DNA of 64,000 nt from Streptomyces sp. 2114.4 (GCF_900187385.1 NZ_FYEY01000001.1:3534001-3598000), one strand, 5' to 3'. Counted from the first letter of the stretch, positions 28,376-36,696 are shown. A program made the numbers and translations. The notes: generated by a model from the sequence alone, not told the origin.

Positions 28376-30328
28376 TCACCTGCTTTCGTAAAGGCCCGCT
28401 ATGTCTTTGGCGAAGTCGCGGGTGACGGCGGCACGGCGGAGCTTCAGGGACGGGGTGAGATGACCGGTTTCCTCGGTGAAATCCACCGGGAGGACCGCGA
28501 ACCTGCGGATGGATTCGGCACGGGAGACCAGTTCGTTGGCGTCGTCGACGGCGCGCTGGAGGTCGGCGAGCAGGGTCTCGTCGTGGACCAGGCGCTCCAG
28601 CGGCAGATTCTGCTTCTTGTTCATCTGGCACCAGTGGGCGAGGCCGTCCGGTTCCAGCGTGATCAGGGCGGTGATGTAGGGACGGTTGTCGCCGGTGACC
28701 AGGCACTGGCCGACGAGGGGGTGCGAGCGGAGGCGGTCCTCCAGGGGCGCCGGGGCGACGTTCTTGCCGCCCGTGGTCACCAGGATCTCCTTTTTGCGGC
28801 CGGTGAGGGTGAGGTAGCCGTCGGCGTCGAGGGCGCCGAGGTCGCCGGTGGCCAGCCAGCCCTGGTCGGTGACGGGACGGGCCGCGCCGAGCGCCGCGTC
28901 CCAGTAGCCGGAGAAGACATGGCCGCCGCGGACCAGGATCTCGCCGTCCTCGGCGATGCGTACCGCGGTGCCCGGCAGCGGCCAGCCGACCGTGCCGATG
29001 CGGGGGCGCAGGGGCGGGGTGACGGTCGTCGCGGCCGTCGTCTCCGTCAGGCCGTAGCCCTCGAAGATCTCGATGCCGGCACCGGTGTAGAAGGCGGCGA
29101 GGCGGTGGCCGAGGGGCGAGCCGCCGCTGAGGATGTAGCGGACCTTGCCGCCGAGGGCCGCGCGGATACGGCGGTAGACGAGCGGGTCGTAGAACTTGCG
29201 GGCGGCCTTGAGGGCGACACCGGGGCCGGAGCCCGTCCCGTGCTCCTTGGCTTCCACCGCTTCGCCGTACGAGCGGGCGATACGGGCCGCGCGGTCGAAG
29301 GAGGCGGCGCGGCCCATCTTCTCCGCGGTGGCCCGGCCCGTGTTGTAGACCTTCTCCAGTACGTACGGGATGCCGAGGAGGAAGGTCGGCCGGAAGCCCG
29401 CCAGGTCGGTCAGCAGGTCGTCGGTCCGGATGCTGGGGGCGTGGCCGAGGCGGACCCGGGCGCGCAGGCAGCCGACGGCGACCATCCGGCCGAAAACGTG
29501 CGACAGGGGCAGGAAGAGGAGAGTGGAGGCGGGCTCCTCGCTGACCGACTTGAAGACGGGGTGGAGGAGTTCGACGGCGTTGTCGACCTCGGCGAAGAAG
29601 TTGGCGTGGGTGAGGGCGCAGCCCTTGGGGCGGCCCGTGGTGCCCGAGGTGTAGATGAGGGTGGCGAGGTCGTACGGGCCGGTGGCGGTCCGGCGCTCGT
29701 CCACCACCGAGTCCGGCAGGGCGCGGCCCTCGGCGACGAGCTGGGCGACGGCGCCGGTGTTGAACTGCCAGAGGTGGTCGAGGCCGGGAAGCTCGGCGCG
29801 CACGCCGCTGATCAGACGGGCTTCCTCGACGTTCTCGACGACGCAGGCGCGGGCGCCGGAGTCGTGCAGGATCGCTTGGGCCTGGCGGGCGGAGGACGTC
29901 GGGTAAAGGGGAACGGTGACCAGGCCGGCCGCCCACGCGGCGAAGTCGATGAGGGTCCACTCGTAGGTCGTGCGGGCCATGATCGCGAGCCGGTCGCCGG
30001 GGCGGAGACCGTACGCGATCAGCCCCTTGGCGGCCGCGCGCACCTCGACGGCGAACTCCGCCGCGGTGATGTCGCGCCAGGTGCCGCTGGGCTGCTTACG
30101 CGCCAGGACGATGTCGGCGGGGGCCTCGGCCGCGTTGCGGAAGGGGAGGTCGCCGAGCGAGCCGCTGTGGACGGGCGGGGCCAGTGCCGGGACGTAGACC
30201 TCGCGGACCGTGCCGTCCACCAGGGTCTTTTGTGGTTCTACGAGGGTGGGGGCGGGGTGCGGGGTGGTGGGAGTGTCGGCCGGGTGGGCGGCGGGTGAGG
30301 CGGGGGGTGCACTTTCCTGGTTGGACAC
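28376..30328 (-). CDS. Long-chain fatty acid--CoA ligase (AMP-forming)
   Basis: A 650-residue adenylate-forming enzyme. It begins at GTG 30328, with GAGGAC nine bases ahead, after a 40-residue Pro/Ala/Thr-rich leader. The AMP-binding motif LATLIYTSGTTGRPKGCALTH is at about residue 225. The acyl-binding and A5 region is GIEIFEGYGLTETTAATTV. The A8 hinge is WLATGDLGALDADGYLTLTGRKKE, with the catalytic lysine near LTPSLKLRR. It activates free fatty acids for degradation or lipid synthesis, at the inner membrane face. The TetR gene upstream and shared operators suggest that it is regulated by fatty acid or acyl-CoA level. Confidence 0.93.
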   Translation of the reverse strand: MSNQESAPPASPAAHPADTPTTPHPAPTLVEPQKTLVDGTVREVYVPALAPPVHSGSLGDLPFRNAAEAPADIVLARKQPSGTWRDITAAEFAVEVRAAAKGLIAYGLRPGDRLAIMARTTYEWTLIDFAAWAAGLVTVPLYPTSSARQAQAILHDSGARACVVENVEEARLISGVRAELPGLDHLWQFNTGAVAQLVAEGRALPDSVVDERRTATGPYDLATLIYTSGTTGRPKGCALTHANFFAEVDNAVELLHPVFKSVSEEPASTLLFLPLSHVFGRMVAVGCLRARVRLGHAPSIRTDDLLTDLAGFRPTFLLGIPYVLEKVYNTGRATAEKMGRAASFDRAARIARSYGEAVEAKEHGTGSGPGVALKAARKFYDPLVYRRIRAALGGKVRYILSGGSPLGHRLAAFYTGAGIEIFEGYGLTETTAATTVTPPLRPRIGTVGWPLPGTAVRIAEDGEILVRGGHVFSGYWDAALGAARPVTDQGWLATGDLGALDADGYLTLTGRKKEILVTTGGKNVAPAPLEDRLRSHPLVGQCLVTGDNRPYITALITLEPDGLAHWCQMNKKQNLPLERLVHDETLLADLQRAVDDANELVSRAESIRRFAVLPVDFTEETGHLTPSLKLRRAAVTRDFAKDIAGLYESR

Positions 30329-30894
30329 GAGCGGGTCCTCGTTTCTCCTGTGGAGTGCGGGGAGGGGGGTGTCAGGGGGGAGAACACGGGGTGCGGACGC
30401 GGGACACGGAGCGCCTGTTCGGCGCCGGGCACCACCGGGCAGCGGCGGACCGAGCCCGTGCCCGGCTGTCCGCGACGGCGGACAGCCGGGAATCATCGTG
30501 GCGTTGGGGATGTCAGGTCCGGACACCCAGTGGAGCGGCGCGCGTTGGGAAGCGTCAGGTCCGTACACCCGCTGGAGCGGCGCGCGTTACGGGTAGCGCG
30601 GGAACGGCGATAACGACCGGTGGCGGAAGGCCCGCACCCGGCGGGGGATTCCCTGGACCACGTCCTCGCCCCAGCTCCTGACCTGGCAGTAACCTTACTT
30701 CGAAGTAAATTTACGCCAGGGGCGAGCGTTGGCCAATGGCCGTCACGCCCTTGATCTCGGCAATTCCGGGGCAGGCCGCCCCTCCGGCCGCCCTGCCGAC
30801 CGCCCCATCGGCCGCCCCTGGACCGGCTCTTCGCCCGCCTCGCCCCCGACCGTCCCGATCTGCCGCGGCCCGTGCCCCGCCGCGCCCGGCCGCC
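30329..30894. other. 566-bp region between the acyl-CoA ligase and the TetR gene
   Basis: No gene with convincing codon use lies here. It holds the ligase promoter region and one copy of the TetR-type operator at 30695-30715. A 20-bp near-repeat (around 30525 and 30558, GGAGCGGCGCGTT in both) is visible. Open frames in it are GC-shadow frames of low complexity. Confidence 0.45.
30695..30715. promoter_or_regulatory. TetR-type operator, copy 1 (upstream of the acyl-CoA ligase)
   Basis: TTACT-TCGA-AGTAA is a perfect 14-bp palindrome, followed after one base by TTTACG. The same layout recurs at 31626-31646 beside the TetR gene. It is 367 bp from the ligase start. Confidence 0.75.
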
Positions 30895-31599
30895 TCACCC
30901 CCTGGCGGCCGACCGCCCCTGCCGGCCGATGAGCCCGCCGGGCGCCCACCGTTCGCCCTCCATCAGCCGGCCGAGGCCCGCCCAGACGAAGTTCATCATC
31001 GTGGCCGCCGTGTCCTTCGCCGACGGATGCTCGCGCTCGCCCGAAGGCCCTTCGTCCGTACGGACATTGGCCCACCCGGCAAGGGATTCGGCCGCACCGA
31101 CCAGGGCATGGGCGAGGCCGGCGACCTCCCGTTCGGCCAGCTCGCCGGCACAGCCCGCCTCCTTTGCGGCCGCACCGATCAACTCCGTCACAAATGCGAC
31201 GACCTCCGCCCGCACCGCAGCCACTTCGCGCGCGAACGGCTCCCCGTGCGTCCGTGCTTGCTGATGGAGTACGGCCCAGCCGTCGGGATACTCGGCGGTG
31301 TGCGCGAAGAACCCGCGCAGACCGCTCCAGAGCTGCCGGTCGGCCGTCGCCCCCGGTTCGACAGCCGCCGTCACGGCCGCCACCAGCGCCTCCGACTCCC
31401 GCCGGATCACTGCGCTGAACAGGTCTTCCTTCGAATTCAGGTAGAGGTAGACCAGCGGCTTGGAGACCCCCGCCACCTCGGCGATCTCGTCCATCGAGGC
31501 CGCCGCATAACCACGCCGTGCGAACGTCAGCACCGCGGCGTCCAGCATCTGCTGCTCCCGGATCGCGCGCGGCACCCGCTTGCTCTTCACAGCTCCCAC
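30895..31599 (-). CDS. TetR family regulator, probable fatty-acid metabolism regulator
   Basis: A 234-residue protein from GTG 31599. Residues 10-60 are the TetR DNA-binding domain: REQQMLDAAVLTFARRGYAAASMDEIAEVAGVSKPLVYLYL, with the recognition helix in VSKPLVYLYLNSKEDLF. The ligand domain is alpha-helical with AEYPDGWAVLHQQARTHGEPF. Its gene lies between an acyl-CoA ligase and an alpha/beta hydrolase, and both intergenic regions carry the same operator. I infer autorepression plus repression of the ligase, with acyl-CoA as a plausible inducer. Confidence 0.9.
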   Translation of the reverse strand: MGAVKSKRVPRAIREQQMLDAAVLTFARRGYAAASMDEIAEVAGVSKPLVYLYLNSKEDLFSAVIRRESEALVAAVTAAVEPGATADRQLWSGLRGFFAHTAEYPDGWAVLHQQARTHGEPFAREVAAVRAEVVAFVTELIGAAAKEAGCAGELAEREVAGLAHALVGAAESLAGWANVRTDEGPSGEREHPSAKDTAATMMNFVWAGLGRLMEGERWAPGGLIGRQGRSAARG

Positions 31600-31625
31600 C
31601 CTGAAGGTCCCTCCATCCCGCCCCT

Positions 31626-31646
31626 TTACTGCAAAGTAAGTTTACG
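31626..31646. promoter_or_regulatory. TetR-type operator, copy 2 (TetR and hydrolase divergent promoters)
   Basis: TTACT-GCAA-AGTAA followed by G and TTTACG, matching copy 1 at 14 of the 16 bases outside the 4-base centre and single spacer base, or better. It starts 27 bp upstream of the TetR GTG, the expected place for autoregulation. The alpha/beta hydrolase begins on the other side. Confidence 0.75.
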
Positions 31647-31759
31647 ATCTTCGCCTCCCGACCCCTCTCCCTTGACGCGTTCCCGCCATAGCGAGACGAT
31701 ACGTCTCGTCGCGCCTTCCGGTACGGACACGTCCGTCTGCACGTCTGCACGCCTGCACG

Positions 31760-31806
31760 TCCGGACGCAGACGCAGATGCGGATGCGGATGCGGATGCGG
31801 ATGCGA
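31760..31806. repeat. Hexanucleotide repeat (ATGCGG) upstream of the hydrolase
   Basis: About four clean GGATGC units, with degenerate ACGCAG units before them, run into ATGCGATGCC. Just before this, an 8-base period is visible (GTCTGCAC, GTCTGCAC, GCCTGCAC at about 31734-31757). In the hydrolase frame the repeat would encode alternating Met-Arg. Confidence 0.75.
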
Positions 31807-31842
31807 TGCCCGTGTTCCGCTCCCTTCCTGGAGGCCAGCCCC

Positions 31843-32721
31843 ATGCAGCAGTTCATCGACGCCGCCCCCGGCATCCGCCTCTGGACCGAGCAGCGCGGTG
31901 CCGCCGACACGGACCCCCTGCTGCTGATCATGGGCGCCCAGGCGAGCGGCCTCGGCTGGCCGGAGCCCCTGGTGGATGCGCTTGCCGCGCACCACCGGGT
32001 CATCCGCTACGACCACCGCGACACCGGCCGCTCGACCTGGCCCTTCGAGGAGCGGCCGTACCGGATCGCCGACCTCGCGGATGACGTGATCGCGGTCCTG
32101 GACGGACTGGGCATCGGCCGGGCTCATATCGTCGGCATGTCATTGGGCGGCATGCTGGCCCAGATGGTGCTCGCCGACCACCCCGACCGACTGCTCAGCG
32201 CCACTCTCATCAGCACCAGAGCCCTCAGCAGCACCCCCTACATCCGCCCCGACGGCGGCACGGTCCCGGTCGACGAGCTGCCGGGCATCGCGCCCGAGCT
32301 CCTGGAGCTGTGGGCCCGCCCGGTCGAGGATCACGGCCAGGCGGCCGAGGTACAGCGCCAGATCGAACACTGTCGGGTACTCGCCGGTGGCCAACTCCCT
32401 TTCGACGCCGACTCTTTCCGTACGCTTGCACAGCGCGTCATCGAGCACACGGGGCACTACCGGACGAGCGCCGCACACGGCCGTGCGGAACACGGCGGGA
32501 TGCTCCGCACGGACCGGCTCGCCACGAACGAGGTGCCGGCACTCGTCATCTGTGCCCCCGCCGACCCGGTCTTCCCACCGCCGCACCCCCAGCACCTCGC
32601 CCAGTGCGTCCGCGGCGCGTTCCTCGTCGAGATCCCGGGCATGGGCCATGCCCTGCCACCCGCCGTACTCGGACCACTCGCCACGGCGATCCTCGGCCAT
32701 ACGGGAGCGTCAAAAGGCTGA
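31843..32721 (+). CDS. Alpha/beta hydrolase
   Basis: A 292-residue protein. The nucleophile elbow is HIVGMSLGGMLAQMV (Ser at about residue 99), the oxyanion region is LLLIMGAQASGLGW, and the final catalytic His is in IPGMGHALPPAV. The Asp is likely in VICAPADPVFPPPHP. Such sequences resemble esterases and proline iminopeptidase-type hydrolases; the substrate is unknown. I chose ATG 31843, with GGAGG ahead. The frame is open further upstream through the Met-Arg hexanucleotide repeat, so a longer product cannot be excluded. Confidence 0.9.
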   Translation: MQQFIDAAPGIRLWTEQRGAADTDPLLLIMGAQASGLGWPEPLVDALAAHHRVIRYDHRDTGRSTWPFEERPYRIADLADDVIAVLDGLGIGRAHIVGMSLGGMLAQMVLADHPDRLLSATLISTRALSSTPYIRPDGGTVPVDELPGIAPELLELWARPVEDHGQAAEVQRQIEHCRVLAGGQLPFDADSFRTLAQRVIEHTGHYRTSAAHGRAEHGGMLRTDRLATNEVPALVICAPADPVFPPPHPQHLAQCVRGAFLVEIPGMGHALPPAVLGPLATAILGHTGASKG

Positions 32722-33122
32722 CGCCCCCCGGAGCCACCCACGCCGCCCAACACCACCCGACAGCCGCCCCGAACCAGCGAAGCGAGTGAATCAAGCCCCT
32801 CTTGGCGGATGCGGCTCCAGGCGGCCGGCAGGTAGACCGAAGCCTCCACAGGCCCATCAAGCCCATGAATGGATAGCCAAGGTCAACCAGCCCTCAAAAA
32901 CGCGCTAAGAAAGCGTACGAATCGAGTCGAACGGATAGCCGCGGCGAAACGAGAAGGCTATGGCTCCGACTGCGGAATGGGAAGCACCAAGGGGGCCCAG
33001 GTCACCGCTTACCAGTCAACCTTCAGCGCCCTATCGAATCGCCATCGGCGACACAGGGAACGCATGTATGATCAAAATTTCTACCCAGGCGCCACGGGGA
33101 CGCCCGCAGGAAGAGTATCGAC
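32722..33122. other. Intergenic region upstream of the T7SS-like cassette
   Basis: 401 bases of lower GC than the surroundings (the part from 32870 to 33110 especially). A TATGAT hexamer at 33067-33072 is a candidate -10 for the following gene, 50 bp before its start; no clear -35 accompanies it. No gene was found. Confidence 0.45.
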
Positions 33123-33512
33123 ATGAAGGGGGATCATGTAATGGGCTGGGGAACCACCCCCGCCCCTCCCAACTCGGGAGGGAACGGAGTTACTCAGATC
33201 AAAAACCCGGCGAAGTTACGTGAGACCGGAAACAACTCCCCGGAACTCGCAGGTGAGCTGCACACCAAGGGGCGTGGCGCCAAGGACGAGACCGCGCATG
33301 CGGCCGCATCTTTCAAGAACCCTTCATGGGACGGAAGGCTGGGCAAGGCACTGGATCAGACGGTGGATATCTGGGACGATCAGGTGGCGCGACTCGTCAG
33401 AACATTACGCGAGATACACACCAAGTGCACCAATACCGCCGACAATTACGAGTGGGCGGAGGGCGAGAACGCGGAGAAATTCAAGTCCACGCCCAAGACA
33501 CCCTTCGGATGA
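33123..33512 (+). CDS. Small WXG100-like hypothetical protein, cassette gene 1
   Basis: A 129-residue protein. It starts at ATG 33123 after GGAAGAG; a second ATG at 33141 follows AAGGGGG and is equally possible. It is mostly helical, with a Gly/Asn/Pro-rich front (WGTTPAPPNSGGNG) and two helices (KDETAHAAASFKNPSWDGRLG, then WDDQVARLVRTLREIHTKC) with an SW pair between them, loosely like an ESX/WXG100 hairpin. No signal peptide. It is followed 11 bp later by a larger coiled protein, an arrangement seen in secretion-linked cassettes. No family is recognised with confidence. Confidence 0.65.
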   Translation: MKGDHVMGWGTTPAPPNSGGNGVTQIKNPAKLRETGNNSPELAGELHTKGRGAKDETAHAAASFKNPSWDGRLGKALDQTVDIWDDQVARLVRTLREIHTKCTNTADNYEWAEGENAEKFKSTPKTPFG

Positions 33513-33523
33513 GGTGAGGGCGC

Positions 33524-34570
33524 ATGGTGACTCATGAACAGCTCTACCACCTCGATCTGAGCAGGCTGGAGAGCGCCATCGAGGCATGGGGCACCCGGAT
33601 CCACCACCTCGAATCGCTCGAGACGCATTCACACAGGATGTCTCGAAGCGGTTCAGTCAGGCCGGTTGGAACAGCCTCGACCTCACTTCGGCGACGGCAG
33701 CCGGCCAGATCGAGGACGCCGACAAGGAGATCACGGATGCGGTCACTGAGGCGAAAGGCATCCATGCCGTCCTGCGCGACGCCCACAGCAGGCTGCAGAA
33801 GAACAAGGCGGACCTTCACAAGCTGGCCGATGTAGAGGCGCCGGACCGGGGTTTGGTGGTCAGCAGTACCGGCCGTGTCGAGGCCCGCAACGACACCACG
33901 CAGGACCTCCCCAACCAGGACGACCCCGACAACGAAGAGCTACGCGCCCTGCAGAAGAAAAAGCTCGAAGCCTTCAGCCTCAGGATCCAGGAGATCCTCG
34001 CCTACGCGGAAGAAACGGACAACTTCGCCTCCCAGGCTCTCCACAGCAACACTGCCGGCAAGCCGGCGGACGGCTTCAAGGGCAAGGTCTACACCTCGAT
34101 CAGCTCTTACAAGAAGGCTTTTCAAAAGGGCGAACAAATCGGCACGCACACGCTGGGAGCCAAGCCCTGGGGAAGTGGCACCATCAAGCCGGTGGCGGAA
34201 TTCCTCAGCTATAAGTCGTGGATCAATGCGACAGATGCCGCGTTTCATGGGCAGGGAGGAGAAGCCTGGAAGTATTTTATTGGCGGTACTCCGCCGAACG
34301 CTCTCTCGGCGATGGCAAGTTCGTTGGGGGGGCAAGCTCGGCGCGGGTGGCGGATCTGTCGTCAACAAGGTTGGTACCGGGATTATCAAGGGCGCGGGGA
34401 AGGTGTTCGGTTGGCCTGTGGCTCTCATTGCGACGGGCATCGACTACGCCTACACACCCGAGGCCGACCCGGATAAGAAGGAGAAGCAGAGCCGGAACAC
34501 AGGGCCAGATCAGTTCAACCGGGAGTACGGGAAGGGGAAGGTCGGTGGAGGGAACGGACCGATCGCGTAG
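33524..34570 (+). pseudogene. Cassette gene 2, T7SS-substrate-like protein with two compensating frameshifts
   Basis: Start ATG 33524 (MVTHEQLYHLDLSRLESAIEAW) after GAGGTGAGGG. The frame runs to about residue 32 (HHLESLE), continues in another frame from about 33620 (FTQDVSKRFSQAGWNSLDL through FIGGTPPNALSAMASS), then returns to the first frame at a run of seven Gs (34326-34332), reading LGAGGGSVVNKVGTGIIKGAGK to the stop. Total span is 349 codons. The N-terminal helical segment with a GW turn resembles ESX-type substrates; the middle is coiled and hydrophilic; a glycine-rich, hydrophobic segment lies near the end. Either the gene is broken or the sequence has two errors. Confidence 0.6.
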
Positions 34571-34811
34571 ACCTCAGCGCAGGAGGTTCGCCTTTCTGTG
34601 GGAGCTGAACGGGCTGCTTGGGTCTTTCTTGAATCTTAAGGCGTTCCCCGTTTTCCTCTTTGGTTCTCTGGCTACCTTTTCGGGGCTGGGAGGGTTCGTC
34701 CTTGGGCTCGTGGAGGGACGTGCGTCGCTGAGCCTCCTTGTCAGCCTTGTGCTGGGCGTTGTCGGGGTATTCCTGTTGCTGGCTTGCATCCTGGAGCACT
34801 CGAAGAAGTGA
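34545..34811 (+). CDS. Small two-helix membrane protein, cassette gene 3
   Basis: About 88 residues from GTG 34545. After a short Arg-rich head (RSRRPQRRR) come two hydrophobic segments: AFPVFLFGSLATFSGLGGFVLG and LLVSLVLGVVGVFLLLACIL, ending in EHSKK. It overlaps the end of cassette gene 2. An AGGAGG at about 34581 lies inside, but no ATG or GTG follows in this frame, so the start is uncertain. It may be an immunity or anchoring partner of the upstream genes; that is a guess from position only. Confidence 0.5.
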   Translation: MEGTDRSRRPQRRRFAFLWELNGLLGSFLNLKAFPVFLFGSLATFSGLGGFVLGLVEGRASLSLLVSLVLGVVGVFLLLACILEHSKK

Positions 34812-34843
34812 GTTCCGCCTGCCCGGCGATGAGGGAAAGGCAA

Positions 34844-34874
34844 GCGGCCCGCACCCACGAAGGGTGCGGGCCGC
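34844..34874. terminator. Bidirectional terminator between the cassette and the symporter
   Basis: GCGGCCCGCACCC (34844-34856) pairs perfectly with GGGTGCGGGCCGC (34862-34874) around a 5-base loop, between convergent stop codons. Confidence 0.85.
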
Positions 34875-34918
34875 AGCGCTTCAAGGAAACCGGGGCTCAG
34901 GCGGAAGACAAGCTCAGG

Positions 34919-36283
34919 CTAGGCAGCAGCAGCCGCGGGGACCTTCTCCTCCGCGTTGTCGGCGGTGACCGCGCCCAGGCTGATGCTCGTGGCGCCGTCG
35001 TACGCCTCGCGGTCCAGGATCTTCTCCCTGGCGGAGACCAGGATCGGGATGACCGACTGGCCGGCCACGTTGGTGGCCGTGCGCATCATGTCCAGGATCG
35101 GGTCGATGGCCATCAGCAGGCCGACGCCCTCCAGGGGCAGGCCCAGGGTGGAGAGGGTCAGCGTCAGCATCACCGTTGCGCCGGTCAGGCCGGCGGTGGC
35201 GGCGGAGCCGATGACGGAGACGAAGGCGATCAGGACGTAGTCGCCGATGCCGAGGGGGACGTCGAAGATCTGGGCGATGAAGATCGCGGCGATCGCCGGG
35301 TAGATCGAGGCGCAGCCGTCCATCTTGGTCGTCGAGCCGAACGGCACCGCGAAGGAGGCGTACTCGCGCGGCACGCCGAGGCGCTCGGTGACCTGCTGGG
35401 TGACCGGCATGGTGCCGACCGAGGAGCGGGAGACGAAGGCCAGCTGGATGGCGGGCCAGGCGCCGCGGAAGAACTGCAGCGGGTTGACCTTGGCGACGGT
35501 CGACAGCAGCAGCGGGTAGACGCCGAAGAGGACGAGCGCGCAGCCGGCGTAGATGTCGACGGTGAAGGTCGCGTACTTGCCGATCAGGTTCCAGCCGTAC
35601 GTCGCGATGGCGTTGCCGATGAGGCCGACGGTGCCGATCGGGGCGAGGCGGATGACCCACCACAGGGCCTTCTGGAGCAGTTCGAGGACCGAGCGGCTGA
35701 TCGTGAGGACCGGCTCGGCCTTCTCGCCGAGCTGGAGGGCCGCGATGCCGGCCACGGCGGCCATGAAGACGATCTGCAGGACGTTGAGCTCGGTGAACGG
35801 CGTGATGATGTCGGTGGGGACGATGCCGGTCAGGAAGTCGATCCAGGAGCCCGCGTGGTCGGGGAGCTTGCCGTCCTTGGGGGTGAGGCCGGTGCCCGCG
35901 CCCGGGTTCGTGAGCAGGCCGATCGCCAGGCCGATCGCGACGGCGATCAGCGAGGTGGCCATGAACCACAGCAGGGTGCGGGTGGCCAGCCGGGCGGCGT
36001 TGTTGACCTGCCGCAGATTGGTGATCGACACCAGGATCGCGAAGAAGACCAGCGGGGCCACCGCGAGCTTCAGCAGCTGGACGAAGAGGTCGCCGATGTG
36101 CTGGAGCGTGGTGGTGAGCCAGCCGAGGTCACCGCTCTTGGCGAGCCAGCCGAGCAGCACGCCCAAGGCGAGGCCGGCCAGGATCTGCACCCAGAACGGG
36201 ACCTTGGGTATGCGGGAGGACTTGGGGGTCTTGGGAGCCTGTGAGGGCTCGGCGGTCTCGGCAGACGTGGACAACGGACACAC
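34919..36283 (-). CDS. Cation:dicarboxylate/amino-acid symporter (DAACS family), possibly a cystine importer
   Basis: A 454-residue membrane transporter of the glutamate/dicarboxylate symporter family. Eight helices and two hairpins are recognisable. The first re-entrant hairpin carries VSRSSVGTMPVTQQVTERLG. The helix-7 motif, NMDGT in glutamate carriers, is TKMDGCASIYPA here; the GCA-IYPA continuation reminds me of TcyP-type cystine carriers. TGATVMLTLTLSTLG and IDPILDMMRTATNVAG complete the site. A cysteine-rich leader peptide is encoded just upstream. Start: GTG 36283 sits almost on top of GGAG, so a TTG eight bases beyond it (MSTSAETAEP) may be the true start. Confidence 0.9.
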   Translation of the reverse strand: MCPLSTSAETAEPSQAPKTPKSSRIPKVPFWVQILAGLALGVLLGWLAKSGDLGWLTTTLQHIGDLFVQLLKLAVAPLVFFAILVSITNLRQVNNAARLATRTLLWFMATSLIAVAIGLAIGLLTNPGAGTGLTPKDGKLPDHAGSWIDFLTGIVPTDIITPFTELNVLQIVFMAAVAGIAALQLGEKAEPVLTISRSVLELLQKALWWVIRLAPIGTVGLIGNAIATYGWNLIGKYATFTVDIYAGCALVLFGVYPLLLSTVAKVNPLQFFRGAWPAIQLAFVSRSSVGTMPVTQQVTERLGVPREYASFAVPFGSTTKMDGCASIYPAIAAIFIAQIFDVPLGIGDYVLIAFVSVIGSAATAGLTGATVMLTLTLSTLGLPLEGVGLLMAIDPILDMMRTATNVAGQSVIPILVSAREKILDREAYDGATSISLGAVTADNAEEKVPAAAAA

Positions 36284-36436
36284 TCCGGGGGCAGGAAGAC
36301 GTCGGGGACGTCAAGGACGGCGGGGACGGCGAAAAGAAGCGCGCCGGGGAGGAGAGCGGCTGCAGGGCAGACGCGACGGGGGCCTCTCCCGCCCGGAGGG
36401 GTCGGGGAGAAGATCTCCGGCCGCTGGGGAAAGCGG

Positions 36437-36541
36437 TCAGCGGCGGCAACAGGCCGCGGACATACAGCGGCAGAGATCGACGTGCAGGCGCGCCACGAGC
36501 GGAGTGCTCCTGGGGGACGAGGGCGCGGCTGCTGTCTTCAT
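36437..36541 (-). CDS. Cysteine-rich putative leader peptide upstream of the symporter
   Basis: A 34-residue ORF from ATG 36541 to TGA 36437, reading MKTAAAPSSPRSTP, then LVARLHVDLCRCM and SAACCRR. The RLHVDL...CRR ending matches the actinobacterial putative leader peptides found ahead of sulfur-assimilation genes, here with four cysteines in the last eleven residues. Translation stalling at the cysteine codons when Cys-tRNA is short would let the downstream transporter be expressed. A TAATGT at 36554-36549 would start the RNA almost at the ATG, so the leader is probably leaderless. Confidence 0.75.
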   Translation of the reverse strand: MKTAAAPSSPRSTPLVARLHVDLCRCMSAACCRR

Positions 36542-36548
36542 GGCAAGT

Positions 36549-36578
36549 ACATTAACACTTGAACTTTGAGGAACCCAA
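36549..36578 (-). promoter_or_regulatory. Promoter of the leader peptide and symporter
   Basis: On the minus strand, TTGGGT (36578-36573) and TAATGT (36554-36549) are spaced 18 bp. The predicted start of RNA falls within a few bases of the leader ATG at 36541. A symmetric CAAGT-N8-ACTTG overlaps the -10 (36545-36562). Confidence 0.55.
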
Positions 36579-36596
36579 AGAAAATCTTTGGGTTCC
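36570..36596. promoter_or_regulatory. Perfect palindrome over the -35 region, possible operator
   Basis: GGAACCCAAAG (36570-36580), loop AAAAT, CTTTGGGTTCC (36586-36596). All 11 base pairs match. It overlaps the candidate -35 of the leader promoter, so it could be an operator; it could also form a hairpin in RNA reading the other way. Confidence 0.5.
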
Positions 36597-36636
36597 GGAG
36601 AGACCGGCGGCGAGGCGGGCACACCGGACCCTCCGT

Positions 36637-36696
36637 CAAAAACACGACAGACGCCCGGCCATGGAGCGGAATCCATGGCGCCGGGCGCCTGTCGTG
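36637..36696 (-). terminator. Terminator after the DUF4229 gene
   Basis: On the minus strand, an imperfect stem (arms of the ACGACAG / CGCCCGGC / CCATGG kind, 36643-36696) is followed by a run of T residues (36637-36642 read as TTTTTG). It lies just past the DUF4229 stop at 36738. Confidence 0.75.
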
